From: Sphingobacterium humi
GTDB lineage: Bacteria > Bacteroidota > Bacteroidia > Sphingobacteriales > Sphingobacteriaceae
Direction: 5' to 3'
Assembly: GCF_009768885.1 (NCBI RefSeq)
Contig: NZ_WSQA01000001.1
Span: 496,001-560,000 of the forward strand
Length of the DNA stretch: 64,000 nt
In this document: one piece after another, positions 18,719 through 26,973 of the stretch
Numbering within the stretch: the first letter of the stretch is position 1
How the letters are laid out: each line of letters starts with the position of its first letter
Translations under genes and position numbers: made by a program
Notes under the pieces: model-generated
What the model was told of the DNA's origin: nothing
Seen by the model: the letters and a program-made list of their open reading frames with translations, nothing else
Database searches by the model: none

Positions 18719-20500
18719 TTAGATTTTAGTGATTTCGAATTGGTCAATAATATGCAGGTCGGCATCCAGCGCCGTAAAAACTAATTTACCCGGCTGTACC
18801 CGTACATACTGATAAAGATATCCTTGATTCTTCCATTTCCCTAAGGTTTGAGGGGCAATTATTTTATCATCCTTTACAGACGTAGCAACCGACATGATAT
18901 AGTGAGGACCGGCAGGCTTTGGTTGCACATGCTGGTAAAAATGAAAGTGTCCATTAAAGACGAGATCAACTTTATATTTTTCAAAAAGCGGAATCCAATG
19001 TTCCTCTATATCGCGATAATCGCCTTCTTCGGTAAAAGGGGCAAAATGAAAAGTAACCACTTTAAACTGCTGCTTACTGCTGGCTAAACATTCCGCTAAC
19101 CAATCCGCTTGCTTGGCCACATCAGACCCTACCGCATCTAACATCAGGAACAAACAATTTTGATAATTGAAAGCATAGCTTAATCCTTGATCCACATGTT
19201 TAGGCCCTGTGTTTGGCGCTTTTAAGTAATCCAGAAACATGGTTGGGGGAAGGCCTTCCTGGCTGTCATGGTTTCCCGGCGCTGCAAATATAGGACGGTC
19301 CATAATGGGTTTTGCAGCATGCCAAAGCATGTCCCATTGATCGCGATATAACCCTGTGTTTACCAAATCCCCCGCGAATAGGTGAAACTTAACGTCTGGA
19401 AATTTAGTTGTCCAGTTTGGCAATTTTTCGCCCCAGCTTTCATCATTATGCACATCGCCGAACCAGGCGAAAGCAAAGTCCTCCTGCTCGGCTTCGGTCT
19501 GGAACTGCCGAACTTCCGAAGCCTTCTCATCCGTCCAGATTTGATAGGAATACCTGGTTCCTGCCTGTAACTTTTGTAAATGAACGGAATGCCTTTTTAC
19601 CGCTAAGTTGTTTATTAATAAAGGATCTTTTAACAGCTCAGTTGTTGCCGACTGAACCACGGTATCCGATCCTTCGCTCCAATATTTTAGTTGGCTCTTC
19701 TGGATGTCTGTGTTGGTTCTCCAACTGATATACTGGCTATGCTTGGGATCATCAATCCAACTCAATAGCATTTGATCGGCTTGTTCTTGTGCAGGGTATT
19801 TCGTAGTTCGAAAGCCTTTGATGAGGTGCGCTTCTCTGGATCTGCCCCGAAAGGTAGGCAGCACATATGCCCCTTCCATGGTCTTTGGAAAGGAAAGAAT
19901 GCTTAATTCATCCCAATCGGAATAGGTATATTGACCGACTTTTAAGGGATAGATGTCTTGATGTTCAGGATAAATTGGCCGCAAGCTAATTTTTGAACTT
20001 TGTTTGATAGGCTTTATGGCCACGAAATAAACAAAGCGATGCCTATCAAAGCCGTTGATGCCTAAATTCACAGGTCCTTTTTCAAATCGTTTTTGCCAGA
20101 CTTCATAGGTCACTAACTCATTTTTGATATAGGTATGGCTGTTTTCAAAGCCTTGCTCTATTAGCCAAAAAGGAGTCTCCGTTTGTGCGGTATCCCGACA
20201 AACGAAGACTTCTACAGCTTGGTTGACCTCGAATATCCAATATTGTGACCCTAATACAGCTAGGTCTTGGTAGGAGAAGAACTTTTGAACTTGATCCTGA
20301 TTCAGCTGATCAAATTTTTGCCAATTTCCCTGTAGATTTATCGCATGCGTTAGGCTATCAATAATAGGTGCGATGGGAATTCTATTTGATTTAATCGGCC
20401 TACAAGCAGCTAAGCTTAGCAAGCAAGCCCACAGTAGCAACCATGGGATGAACCGCTTATGCTGTAAAGAAATTAAAAGGTTTTTGTAAACATGTTTCAT
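18719..20500 (-). CDS. Calcineurin-like metallophosphoesterase lipoprotein with fibronectin-III-like domain
   Basis: The 593-residue protein has a lipoprotein signal ending in SLAAC. A purple-acid-phosphatase-like N-terminal FN3 domain lies at about residues 250-340 (SQYISWRTNTDIQKSQLKYW). The phosphoesterase motifs follow: FAWFGDVHND, LFAGDLVNTG, APGNHDSQEG, VTFHFAPF and FNGHFHFYQH. These supply the dinuclear metal ligands. It would remove phosphate from an extracytoplasmic substrate. It is the first gene of the envelope operon. With the glycerophosphodiesterase it suggests that the glycan target carries phosphate groups. Confidence 0.87.
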   Translation of the reverse strand: MKHVYKNLLISLQHKRFIPWLLLWACLLSLAACRPIKSNRIPIAPIIDSLTHAINLQGNWQKFDQLNQDQVQKFFSYQDLAVLGSQYWIFEVNQAVEVFVCRDTAQTETPFWLIEQGFENSHTYIKNELVTYEVWQKRFEKGPVNLGINGFDRHRFVYFVAIKPIKQSSKISLRPIYPEHQDIYPLKVGQYTYSDWDELSILSFPKTMEGAYVLPTFRGRSREAHLIKGFRTTKYPAQEQADQMLLSWIDDPKHSQYISWRTNTDIQKSQLKYWSEGSDTVVQSATTELLKDPLLINNLAVKRHSVHLQKLQAGTRYSYQIWTDEKASEVRQFQTEAEQEDFAFAWFGDVHNDESWGEKLPNWTTKFPDVKFHLFAGDLVNTGLYRDQWDMLWHAAKPIMDRPIFAAPGNHDSQEGLPPTMFLDYLKAPNTGPKHVDQGLSYAFNYQNCLFLMLDAVGSDVAKQADWLAECLASSKQQFKVVTFHFAPFTEEGDYRDIEEHWIPLFEKYKVDLVFNGHFHFYQHVQPKPAGPHYIMSVATSVKDDKIIAPQTLGKWKNQGYLYQYVRVQPGKLVFTALDADLHIIDQFEITKI

Positions 20501-20943
20501 TTCTCAATGCGTTATAGATTAATACTGCCTACAGCACACAAATCTCACAGGCTAAATTACTGGTTCGTACGAAATCGCTTGTTTACAGGCCGCCTGAAGC
20601 AAATAACAGCAGCGCATGTCGATTTCATTACTCAAAGATATTTAGGTATTGGGGGGCTTTTGTCTAATATTTTATCATAAATAGTGGAGATTTTGCCCTC
20701 TAGGGTTAAATTATTCTTAATAATTCATTTCCAAATTGATACGGACGTTTTGGGGCCTAAAAAAACCGGCAGCATGGGAAGCCCTTGCTTAGCGCTGCTG
20801 GCGGCCTTCTTTTGTTTAGTCCCCTTTCACTCCCCTTTCAAACCCCTTTCACTCCCTTTTCAACGCCCTTTGCAATGGGCTGAGAAAGGCTAGAAAAAGG
20901 GTGCAGAAAAGGCGAAAATAAGAGGGAGGTGGAAGGAAGGGCA
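20501..20943. other. Gene-free region with promoter side of PUL operon and a repeat element
   Basis: No convincing gene is present in these 443 nt. The left part should hold the promoter for the minus-strand operon starting at 20500. The right part (20821-20930) is a purine/pyrimidine-skewed 11-nt repeat element described separately. Short open frames here have no recognisable composition of real proteins. Confidence 0.6.
20821..20875. repeat. Five-copy 11-nt direct repeat (CCCCTTTCACT-like)
   Basis: Five consecutive 11-nt units are visible: CCCCTTTCACT, CCCCTTTCAAA, CCCCTTTCACT, CCCTTTTCAAC and GCCCTTTGCAA. The array then turns into G/A-rich, roughly complementary units (GGGCTGAGAAA onward to about 20920), so it can fold back on itself. 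A second copy of the same element lies at 48322-48395 and shares the core TTTGCAAT. It sits between the dsbD terminator and the PUL operon promoter, outside genes. Confidence 0.8.
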
Positions 20944-20982
20944 TAAAAAAAGTCCATGGTATGCTTGCACATGCCATGGACT
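20944..20982 (-). terminator. Rho-independent terminator of dsbD-like gene
   Basis: A 13-bp stem (AGTCCATGGTATG at 20951-20963 against 20970-20982, one G-T wobble) with a 6-nt loop is followed on the minus strand by seven T residues. It lies 24 nt beyond the stop codon of the gene ending at 21006. Confidence 0.9.
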
Positions 20983-21005
20983 CATGAATGATTATTAGGG
21001 GGGTA

Positions 21006-22703
21006 TTACTTAGCTTTGTAAGCATCAATAGCACTTTGCAGGTAAGCTGCATAGCTATCGATATCGTAGTTGGCACCGCTTGCAGGTACCAATAGCTGCT
21101 CATCATTGTCAACCAAGGCATATAATGGCTGCGAGTTGCTCTGGAAACGGGTGATCTGGAAGTCGGTATTTTTCTTACCTACGGTGTTGATCTTCTTCCC
21201 CGTTTCCTTGGAAACATATTGCTCAGCTTCCGGTAGCTTCAAGTCATGCTCATCCACATAGAGCTCTACCAAGATAAAGTTCTCGTTGATGAGGTTTCTA
21301 ACTTTTGGATCAGACCATACGCTGGCTTCCATCTTACGACAGTTTACACAGGTCCAGCCTGTAAAGTCGATCATCAAGGGTTTATTCTGTGCTTTGGCTG
21401 CTGCCAAGGCTTCATCGTAATCGTAGTAAGGGTCGAATCCTTTGATGGTAGCACGGCTATGGAAATGCGTGTAATGCTTTCTGCTGCTGGCATCGGCGGA
21501 GCCTGCTGCCGGTGCGGCATGGCCTGCGGAGGCAAGGTCGAAGTCCTGTGTACCGATTGGCGGCAAGAAGGCAGCAATAGATTTTAAAGGGGCACCCCAC
21601 ATGCCGGGGATCATGTATACCACAAAAGAGAATACAATAATGGTGATCACCGTACGAGGTACCGATAAGTAAGGCAGGTCACTATCGTGTGCAAACTTGA
21701 TCTTGCCCAAGAGGTATAAGCCCATTAATCCGAAGATCACAATCCATAGTGCCAGGAAGATCTCCCGGTCTAGCAATTGCCAGTTGTAGGCTAAATCTAC
21801 ATTGGAAAGGAATTTCATGGCCAAGGCCAATTCCAAGAAACCCAATACTACTTTTACGCTGTTTAACCAACCGCCTGATTTTGGCATCGACTTCAATAAA
21901 GAAGGGAACATGGCAAACAATACAAAAGGAATAGCGAGGGCAAGAGAAAAGCCGAACATCCCTACGGCAGGGCCTAAGCGTTCGCCTTTGGTCGCCGCTT
22001 CAACCAGTAGCGTTCCGATGATAGGACCGGTACAAGAGAAAGAAACAACCGCTAAGCTGGCCGACATAAAGAAGAGACCAATTAAGCCGCTCTTATCCGA
22101 GTTGGCGTCGATTTTATTGACAAAAGAACTTGGCAGGGTAATTTCGAAAGCACCAAAGAAAGAGGCAGCAAAGAACACCAACAACAGGAAGAACAAGAAG
22201 TTGAAGATTCCGTTGGTAGATAGGGCGTTCAGGGCCTCAGCACCGAAGGCAATGGTAATCAACATACCTAGGGCCACGTAAATAACAATAATAAACAAGC
22301 CATACAGGAAGGCCTGTGAAACGGCTTTACTGCGGCTACCGGATTTCTTGGTGAAGAAACTCACGGTAAGTGGCACCATCGGGAAGATACAAGGCATCAG
22401 GAAAGCTGCAAAACCACCGATAAGACCGGCGATAAAGATTCCCCAAAGGGATTGAGACTCCTCGGGTGCTGCCGTTACTGCAGCACTGTTAGTTGCAGTA
22501 CTGTCTTGGCTCAGGGTATCCTGGCCGTCAGAAAATACCACATCTTCCGTATTTAATAATCCGGTATCTGAAACAGGCGTTGTATCAGCACCTGATGAAA
22601 ACTCAACGTCATCAAAATTTAATAAGCTATCTGCCTCCTGTGCATTTGCAAGGCCGGAGAAAAACAGCGTTATCACGAAAAAAATATGAAAAATAGACTT
22701 CAT
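21006..22703 (-). CDS. DsbD-like thiol:disulfide interchange protein (cytochrome c biogenesis membrane domain plus thioredoxin)
   Basis: The 565-residue protein has a signal peptide (residues 1-21), an acidic low-complexity linker, then a polytopic membrane domain of the CcdA/DsbD type from about residue 85 (GFAAFLMPCIFPMVPLTV, and SFSCTGPIIGTLL with the second conserved cysteine). A C-terminal thioredoxin domain has the redox pair in GWTCVNCRKME. It moves electrons from cytoplasmic thioredoxin to envelope thiols. The usual folded N-terminal DsbD-alpha domain is not obvious and is replaced by a short D/S/T-rich stretch. It is monocistronic, with its own terminator at 20944-20982. Confidence 0.88.
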   Translation of the reverse strand: MKSIFHIFFVITLFFSGLANAQEADSLLNFDDVEFSSGADTTPVSDTGLLNTEDVVFSDGQDTLSQDSTATNSAAVTAAPEESQSLWGIFIAGLIGGFAAFLMPCIFPMVPLTVSFFTKKSGSRSKAVSQAFLYGLFIIVIYVALGMLITIAFGAEALNALSTNGIFNFLFFLLLVFFAASFFGAFEITLPSSFVNKIDANSDKSGLIGLFFMSASLAVVSFSCTGPIIGTLLVEAATKGERLGPAVGMFGFSLALAIPFVLFAMFPSLLKSMPKSGGWLNSVKVVLGFLELALAMKFLSNVDLAYNWQLLDREIFLALWIVIFGLMGLYLLGKIKFAHDSDLPYLSVPRTVITIIVFSFVVYMIPGMWGAPLKSIAAFLPPIGTQDFDLASAGHAAPAAGSADASSRKHYTHFHSRATIKGFDPYYDYDEALAAAKAQNKPLMIDFTGWTCVNCRKMEASVWSDPKVRNLINENFILVELYVDEHDLKLPEAEQYVSKETGKKINTVGKKNTDFQITRFQSNSQPLYALVDNDEQLLVPASGANYDIDSYAAYLQSAIDAYKAK

Positions 22704-22733
22704 AATTCTGGTTATTTAGCAATAGGAAATTTC

Positions 22734-22769
22734 AAAAAATGAAGTTAACCGAGCTGGACCTCGGCTAAC
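22734..22769 (-). terminator. Probable terminator of the cysteine synthase-family gene
   Basis: GTTAACCGAG (22744-22753) pairs with CTCGGCTAAC (22760-22769) with one mismatch and a 6-nt loop. On the minus strand it is followed after a few bases by a run of six T. It lies about 50 nt past the stop at 22819. Confidence 0.6.
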
Positions 22770-22818
22770 TCAACTAGAAAACTTAACAGCCAACAACAGC
22801 TGTAATGAAACAAAATTC

Positions 22819-23889
22819 TTAATTAAAACCGATCAATGGTTTCTCTAATCTTGCAATCGGATGAAATCCTGTGAAGTCAAGATCGGTAGAGATATACCCT
22901 TCTTTTACCGGTTGTTCTTTTACCAAATCCGTTGTTAAATATTTCTTATTATCATCACATAATAAGGTTACAACAACAGCCTCATCGCCTAACTCCTCTT
23001 TCAATTTAATGGCACCAATCACGTTTGCACCTGAAGAGATACCAACGGCTAAGCCTAATTGTTGAGCAAGTTTTTGCGCCATGATAATGGAATCGCCATC
23101 AGAAGCACAGATTACTTTATCCAACTCATCTAATTTTACGATCGCTGGAATAAACTCATCCGAAATACCCTGAATACGGTGTGCTCCTACTTTATATCCT
23201 GTGGTTAAGGTTGGACTTTCTTGCGGCTCTAAAGGGTGGATTCTTACATCCGGGTTGTAGTTTTTCAACTGTTTTCCTACGCCCATTACCGTTCCACCAG
23301 TTCCTACCCCTGCAACAAAAGCATCAGCAACTAAATCTAGGGAAGCTAATTGCAAGGCAATTTCCTTTCCTGTGGTTAATTCATGTGCTTCGGCATTGAA
23401 TAGGTTTTCGAACTGTCTTGGCAAGAATACGCCACCTTGTGCAGCTAGTTCTTCGCTTAATTTGATACTTCCTAAGAAACCACCTTCTTCCTTACTGATT
23501 AATTGAATATCGGCACCCATGGATTTGATGATATCGATACGCTCTTTACTCAACCAGTTCGGCATAATAATTTTTACGGTGTGGCCTAAGGCCTTACCGA
23601 TTGCAGAGAATGCAATGCCGGTGTTACCACTGGTCGCTTCTACAATCATATCTGTAGGTCTGATTTGGCAGTTTGCATACGCTTTATATAAAATATACAA
23701 GGCCATGCGGTCTTTAATACTTCCTGTTAGGTTATAATTTTCGCATTTTACATAAATCTTACCTGGTTTTCCCTTGTAAGTGTATTGCAATTCTAACATT
23801 GGGGTATTTCCCACTAAGCACCATAAATGTTTAAACCGGCTATCTAATTCAGGTGATAAACACTTACTTGCTACTGCTTCCTCCATCAT
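22819..23889 (-). CDS. PLP-dependent cysteine synthase family protein
   Basis: This 356-residue protein has the fold type II PLP signature. The Schiff-base lysine is K59 in [10 protein letters not shown], the substrate loop is [13 protein letters not shown], and the phosphate-binding loop is [14 protein letters not shown]. These are features of O-acetylserine sulfhydrylase/cystathionine beta-synthase relatives. The C-terminal extension after about residue 320 ([20 protein letters not shown]) is longer than CysK or CysM. It is cytoplasmic. It is divergent from an Lrp-family regulator, which probably responds to an amino acid and controls it. Whether it makes cysteine or a related amino acid is not certain. 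Confidence 0.85.
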   Translation of the reverse strand: MMEEAVASKCLSPELDSRFKHLWCLVGNTPMLELQYTYKGKPGKIYVKCENYNLTGSIKDRMALYILYKAYANCQIRPTDMIVEATSGNTGIAFSAIGKALGHTVKIIMPNWLSKERIDIIKSMGADIQLISKEEGGFLGSIKLSEELAAQGGVFLPRQFENLFNAEAHELTTGKEIALQLASLDLVADAFVAGVGTGGTVMGVGKQLKNYNPDVRIHPLEPQESPTLTTGYKVGAHRIQGISDEFIPAIVKLDELDKVICASDGDSIIMAQKLAQQLGLAVGISSGANVIGAIKLKEELGDEAVVVTLLCDDNKKYLTTDLVKEQPVKEGYISTDLDFTGFHPIARLEKPLIGFN

Positions 23890-24079
23890 GATTAATTCAA
23901 TTTAATTAGGTAATCTATTGTTATGTGGCTAACTATATAAAACAAAAGTCGCTCGAAACAAGATAATATTCAACAGCTAACCTAATATTCAGTAAATTTT
24001 ATTGTTTTTGTGGTACTTTTCGATTTATTTTTCGGAAATTCGAAGACATAAATCAGTTAGTCTGAAAAATATTACTTTC

Positions 24080-24538
24080 ATGGAACTCGATCAAACAGAC
24101 ATTAAATTACTAAAGCTCCTGCAAGAGGATGCTACACAGAGCAATAAAGAACTCTCCTTAAAATTGCACAAGTCGATTGCGGCAATTCATGAACGCGTAA
24201 AAAAGCTTAAATCAGCAGGTTATATCAGAAAGACCGTAGCCCTCTTAGACCGACAGAAGATCGGGATTGGGCTCATTTCTTTCTCGCAGGTTTTCTTGAA
24301 AGCACACACCTTCGAGGTGCTTGGCGAATTTGAACGTGAGGTTGCCAAATTTCCGGAAGTGATGGAATGCTACCAGATGGCTGGCTCTTATGACTTTATG
24401 TTACGTATTGCTACGAAAGATATGGATGCCTACCATTTATTTTTACGCCATAAGCTTGCCGTGCTCCCACATGTTAATACGGTGCAAACCTATTTTGTCC
24501 TGTCGGAAACCAAAAGCGAAACTGCTTATTTTTTCTAA
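24080..24538 (+). CDS. Lrp/AsnC-family transcriptional regulator
   Basis: The start at 24080 gives a 152-residue protein of normal family length beginning MELDQTDIKLLKLLQEDA; an upstream in-frame start would add 26 residues that are not family-like. The N-terminal HTH is at about residues 20-45 (SNKELSLKLHKSIAAIHERV). The C-terminal ligand-binding RAM domain includes VMECYQMAGSYDFMLRI. It is divergent from the cysteine synthase-family gene, which is the likely target. The gene end overlaps a convergent hairpin at 24532-24569. Confidence 0.92.
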   Translation: MELDQTDIKLLKLLQEDATQSNKELSLKLHKSIAAIHERVKKLKSAGYIRKTVALLDRQKIGIGLISFSQVFLKAHTFEVLGEFEREVAKFPEVMECYQMAGSYDFMLRIATKDMDAYHLFLRHKLAVLPHVNTVQTYFVLSETKSETAYFF

Positions 24539-24569
24539 TAGGATTGCATCAACGCAACCCTATTAGAAA
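24532..24569. terminator. Convergent-gene hairpin
   Basis: A 16-bp stem with one mismatch (TTTCTAATAGGATTGC at 24532-24547 against 24554-24569) and a 6-nt loop lies between the converging Lrp and TlpA genes. Neither side has a long T run, so its strength as an intrinsic terminator is uncertain. Confidence 0.6.
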
Positions 24570-24585
24570 GCAGGATTGACCTCGT

Positions 24586-25188
24586 CTATTCCTGCACAAG
24601 CCCATCTAACTGCTTCATGAACTTGCTTGCGGAATAATCGGCAAAGCCTTCATGTTTCAATCGGATTTTACCCTGCTTATCTAACACGATGGTGGTAGGT
24701 AAGGTGCCGGTATACAATTCATTGGCAATCGGGCCGTCGATACGGTGCATAGGAAAAGTAAAATGTTCCTTATCCAAGTATTGCTTACCTGCAGCGGCTT
24801 CATCATCCTGATTGATCATGATAAAAACAACATCGGGGTTGTTTTTATACTGCTGATAAAGTTTTTCAATGGATGGAAACTCTGCTCGGCAAGGCGGACA
24901 CCAAGATGCCCAAAAGTTGATAAAGACCACCTTCCCTCTTAAGGAAGCGGTAGACAATCGCTCGCCCTGCTCATTCGCGTAGGTAAAATCATAGGTTTTA
25001 GCTTCTGTTGTTGCCTTTTCCTCGATCTTCGCATTGAATAAACCAGTGGCCATCAATTGTCGGAGTACCCAAGCTTTCGAATCGGGACTAAAGATCATAA
25101 GCGCAAAAAAGGCAACCATCACAATCGTGAAGCCATTCTTTTTGATAAAAGCTAATCCTTTATTTGTTGTTGGCTGTTGTTCACGCAT
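24586..25188 (-). CDS. TlpA/ResA-like membrane-anchored thioredoxin
   Basis: This 200-residue protein has a single N-terminal membrane anchor (NGFTIVMVAFFALMIF) and an exported thioredoxin domain with the redox motif in FWASWCPPCRAEFPS. Proteins of this type reduce disulfides in the envelope, for example in cytochrome c maturation. It follows a second TlpA-like gene by 3 nt, and both are at the end of the efflux operon. The DsbD-like protein at 21006 is a plausible electron donor. The specific partner is unknown. Confidence 0.85.
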   Translation of the reverse strand: MREQQPTTNKGLAFIKKNGFTIVMVAFFALMIFSPDSKAWVLRQLMATGLFNAKIEEKATTEAKTYDFTYANEQGERLSTASLRGKVVFINFWASWCPPCRAEFPSIEKLYQQYKNNPDVVFIMINQDDEAAAGKQYLDKEHFTFPMHRIDGPIANELYTGTLPTTIVLDKQGKIRLKHEGFADYSASKFMKQLDGLVQE

Positions 25189-25191
25189 GAT

Positions 25192-25773
25192 TTACTGATC
25201 AATTAATGCCTGCAGGCCTTTCTTAATTTCAGGGGTACTGTAATCACGTCCTCCTTCCATACGATCAGCCATCTGACCTTTTTTATCTAAGATCACCGTC
25301 GTCGGGATTGCACCTGCTAAGTAATCACTAGGAATATTACTGTTTGGAATAAAAACCGGCAAATCATACTTATTATCTTTCATAAAGGCCGAAGACTGCT
25401 CAATTTCGCCATCCACATCCACCATTAAAAACACGATTTGATCGTTGTCTTTGAAGGATTTGCGAAGATCATTAATGGAAGGCATTTCATGAATACATGG
25501 CGGACACCAGGTGGCCCAGAAGTTAATAAAGACAACCTTTCCAGCTAAGGAGCTCAACACTACGGTATTTCCTTGTTCATCTTTAAAAGAAATACCTGCT
25601 GTTGCTGCTGCCTGCGCATCATTTGCTTCAGCAGTACTACTGCCCGTAGCAGCTTCTGTACTATCTTGCTGTTCCGTTTCTTTGTTCGCGTTATTGTTGC
25701 AAGCTGCAAATCCTAGCGCTGCTATGGCCAAAAGGCCAGTCCACATTGTTTTTTTAAAGTTTATGATCATCAT
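25192..25773 (-). CDS. TlpA-like thioredoxin lipoprotein
   Basis: The 193-residue protein has a lipoprotein signal (LGFAAC), an Ala/Glu/Ser-rich linker to about residue 55, and a thioredoxin domain with CPPC in NFWATWCPPCIHEMPS and the cis-proline region GAIPTTVILDKKG. It should reside in the inner face of the outer membrane or periplasm. It is paired with a membrane-anchored paralogue 3 nt downstream (24586-25188). The two share the domain but have different anchors, which suggests a relay or two target locations. Confidence 0.85.
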   Translation of the reverse strand: MMIINFKKTMWTGLLAIAALGFAACNNNANKETEQQDSTEAATGSSTAEANDAQAAATAGISFKDEQGNTVVLSSLAGKVVFINFWATWCPPCIHEMPSINDLRKSFKDNDQIVFLMVDVDGEIEQSSAFMKDNKYDLPVFIPNSNIPSDYLAGAIPTTVILDKKGQMADRMEGGRDYSTPEIKKGLQALIDQ

Positions 25774-25850
25774 TTTTATATTTACGCTGTTATTATTCCC
25801 TAGGGATTAAGGTTCCCTAGGGTTAAATTACTGATTTAATTTTCAATTTG

Positions 25851-26963
25851 TTAGGGATTTATCTTTCCTTCCTTAATTTCATCGGAAGGTTTCAGTAAGA
25901 TTTGATCCTCGGCAGCAAAATCTCCAAACACTTCGGTTAAGGAATCTTGCCTTACCCCCTCCTTTACGGCTACACGTTGGATCTCTTGATTTTTCATACG
26001 TAAGACAAAGGTACCTAATTGCGTTTGAAGAACACTTTTATTGGGCACCCAATAGGTTGGATTTTTTCGCTGCAAAGCTAATTTTGCCTGCGCATAATCA
26101 CCACCCTGCAACTCCGAGGCACCATTCGGCACATCAAATTCTAAGGTTAAGGAGCGATCCGCTTGGTTTAACATCCCTGACGTTCTTGAAAGGGTAGCTT
26201 CAAATACCTTCCCCGGTTGGGAGCTCACGGTAAAATGCGCCTTCATGCCAGGCTGCACCGAAGCCGCATGTTTTTCGGGTAGCGATAAGGTCAATCTTAA
26301 TTTGTTGCCTTGCGCCATCATAAACAAAGGCACCTGTCCTGAGGCTCCTGCGAGGGCTCCTACAGATACATTACGCTCGGTAATAACCCCATCAAATGGT
26401 GCCGTAATGCGTAAGTAGTTTTGAAGCTGCGAGGAATGTGCAGTCCCTGCTTTGGAGGATTCATAGGCAGATTTTGCACTCTCCATGGCAGATTTTGCCC
26501 GATCCAATTCAATGGCCGCCACGGCACCGGTAGTGGCCGAGGCATCCTTTAATCTATCGTAAGCCTGTTTGGCATATTGGAAATCGTTGAACAGTTTCTG
26601 CTCGATAGACTTATCGGATAAGTATTGCTGGTTCATCTCTGGAGCCTCTAACACGGCTAATAACTGTCCTTTGCGAACATGGTCGCCACGGTCAACCAAT
26701 AGCCGTTGAACAAAGCCACTTACTTTCGCAAAAACCGCAACCTGCTCATAAGGCTTTAACTCTGCGGGTACTGATAATTCATAAGCCGGGTTCATAAAAC
26801 GGATGGCTTTTGTAGGATGGGATACAGCCTTAGCCGGAGCTTCTGTTTTTGGCTCTTCCTTCCCTCCAGCGGAGGAACAAGCCGAGAATAACAGCGCCGA
26901 AAGCGTAAAGATCGACAGGGCTATCCTTGATTTCTTTTTAGTGATATACGGATACATTTTCAT
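25851..26963 (-). CDS. RND efflux periplasmic adaptor (membrane fusion protein)
   Basis: The start at 26963 (MKMYPYITKKK) gives a 370-residue lipoprotein with signal ending LFSAC and leaves a 10-nt gap to the RND gene. An upstream in-frame start at 27014 would overlap the RND gene and is unlikely. The HlyD/AcrA-type layout is visible: the first half-lipoyl motif VDRGDHVRKGQLLAVLEAPE, a helical hairpin (about residues 100-170), and the second half-lipoyl segment ITAPFDGVITERNVSVGA. It would link the RND pump to the TolC-like channel. Confidence 0.9.
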   Translation of the reverse strand: MKMYPYITKKKSRIALSIFTLSALLFSACSSAGGKEEPKTEAPAKAVSHPTKAIRFMNPAYELSVPAELKPYEQVAVFAKVSGFVQRLLVDRGDHVRKGQLLAVLEAPEMNQQYLSDKSIEQKLFNDFQYAKQAYDRLKDASATTGAVAAIELDRAKSAMESAKSAYESSKAGTAHSSQLQNYLRITAPFDGVITERNVSVGALAGASGQVPLFMMAQGNKLRLTLSLPEKHAASVQPGMKAHFTVSSQPGKVFEATLSRTSGMLNQADRSLTLEFDVPNGASELQGGDYAQAKLALQRKNPTYWVPNKSVLQTQLGTFVLRMKNQEIQRVAVKEGVRQDSLTEVFGDFAAEDQILLKPSDEIKEGKINP

Positions 26964-26973
26964 GATATATAAT

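Noticed and set aside
21802..22281. 159-codon open frame on the plus strand
   Set aside because: Antisense to the DsbD-like membrane gene; rich in lysine, alanine and arginine in the way typical of shadows of hydrophobic genes.
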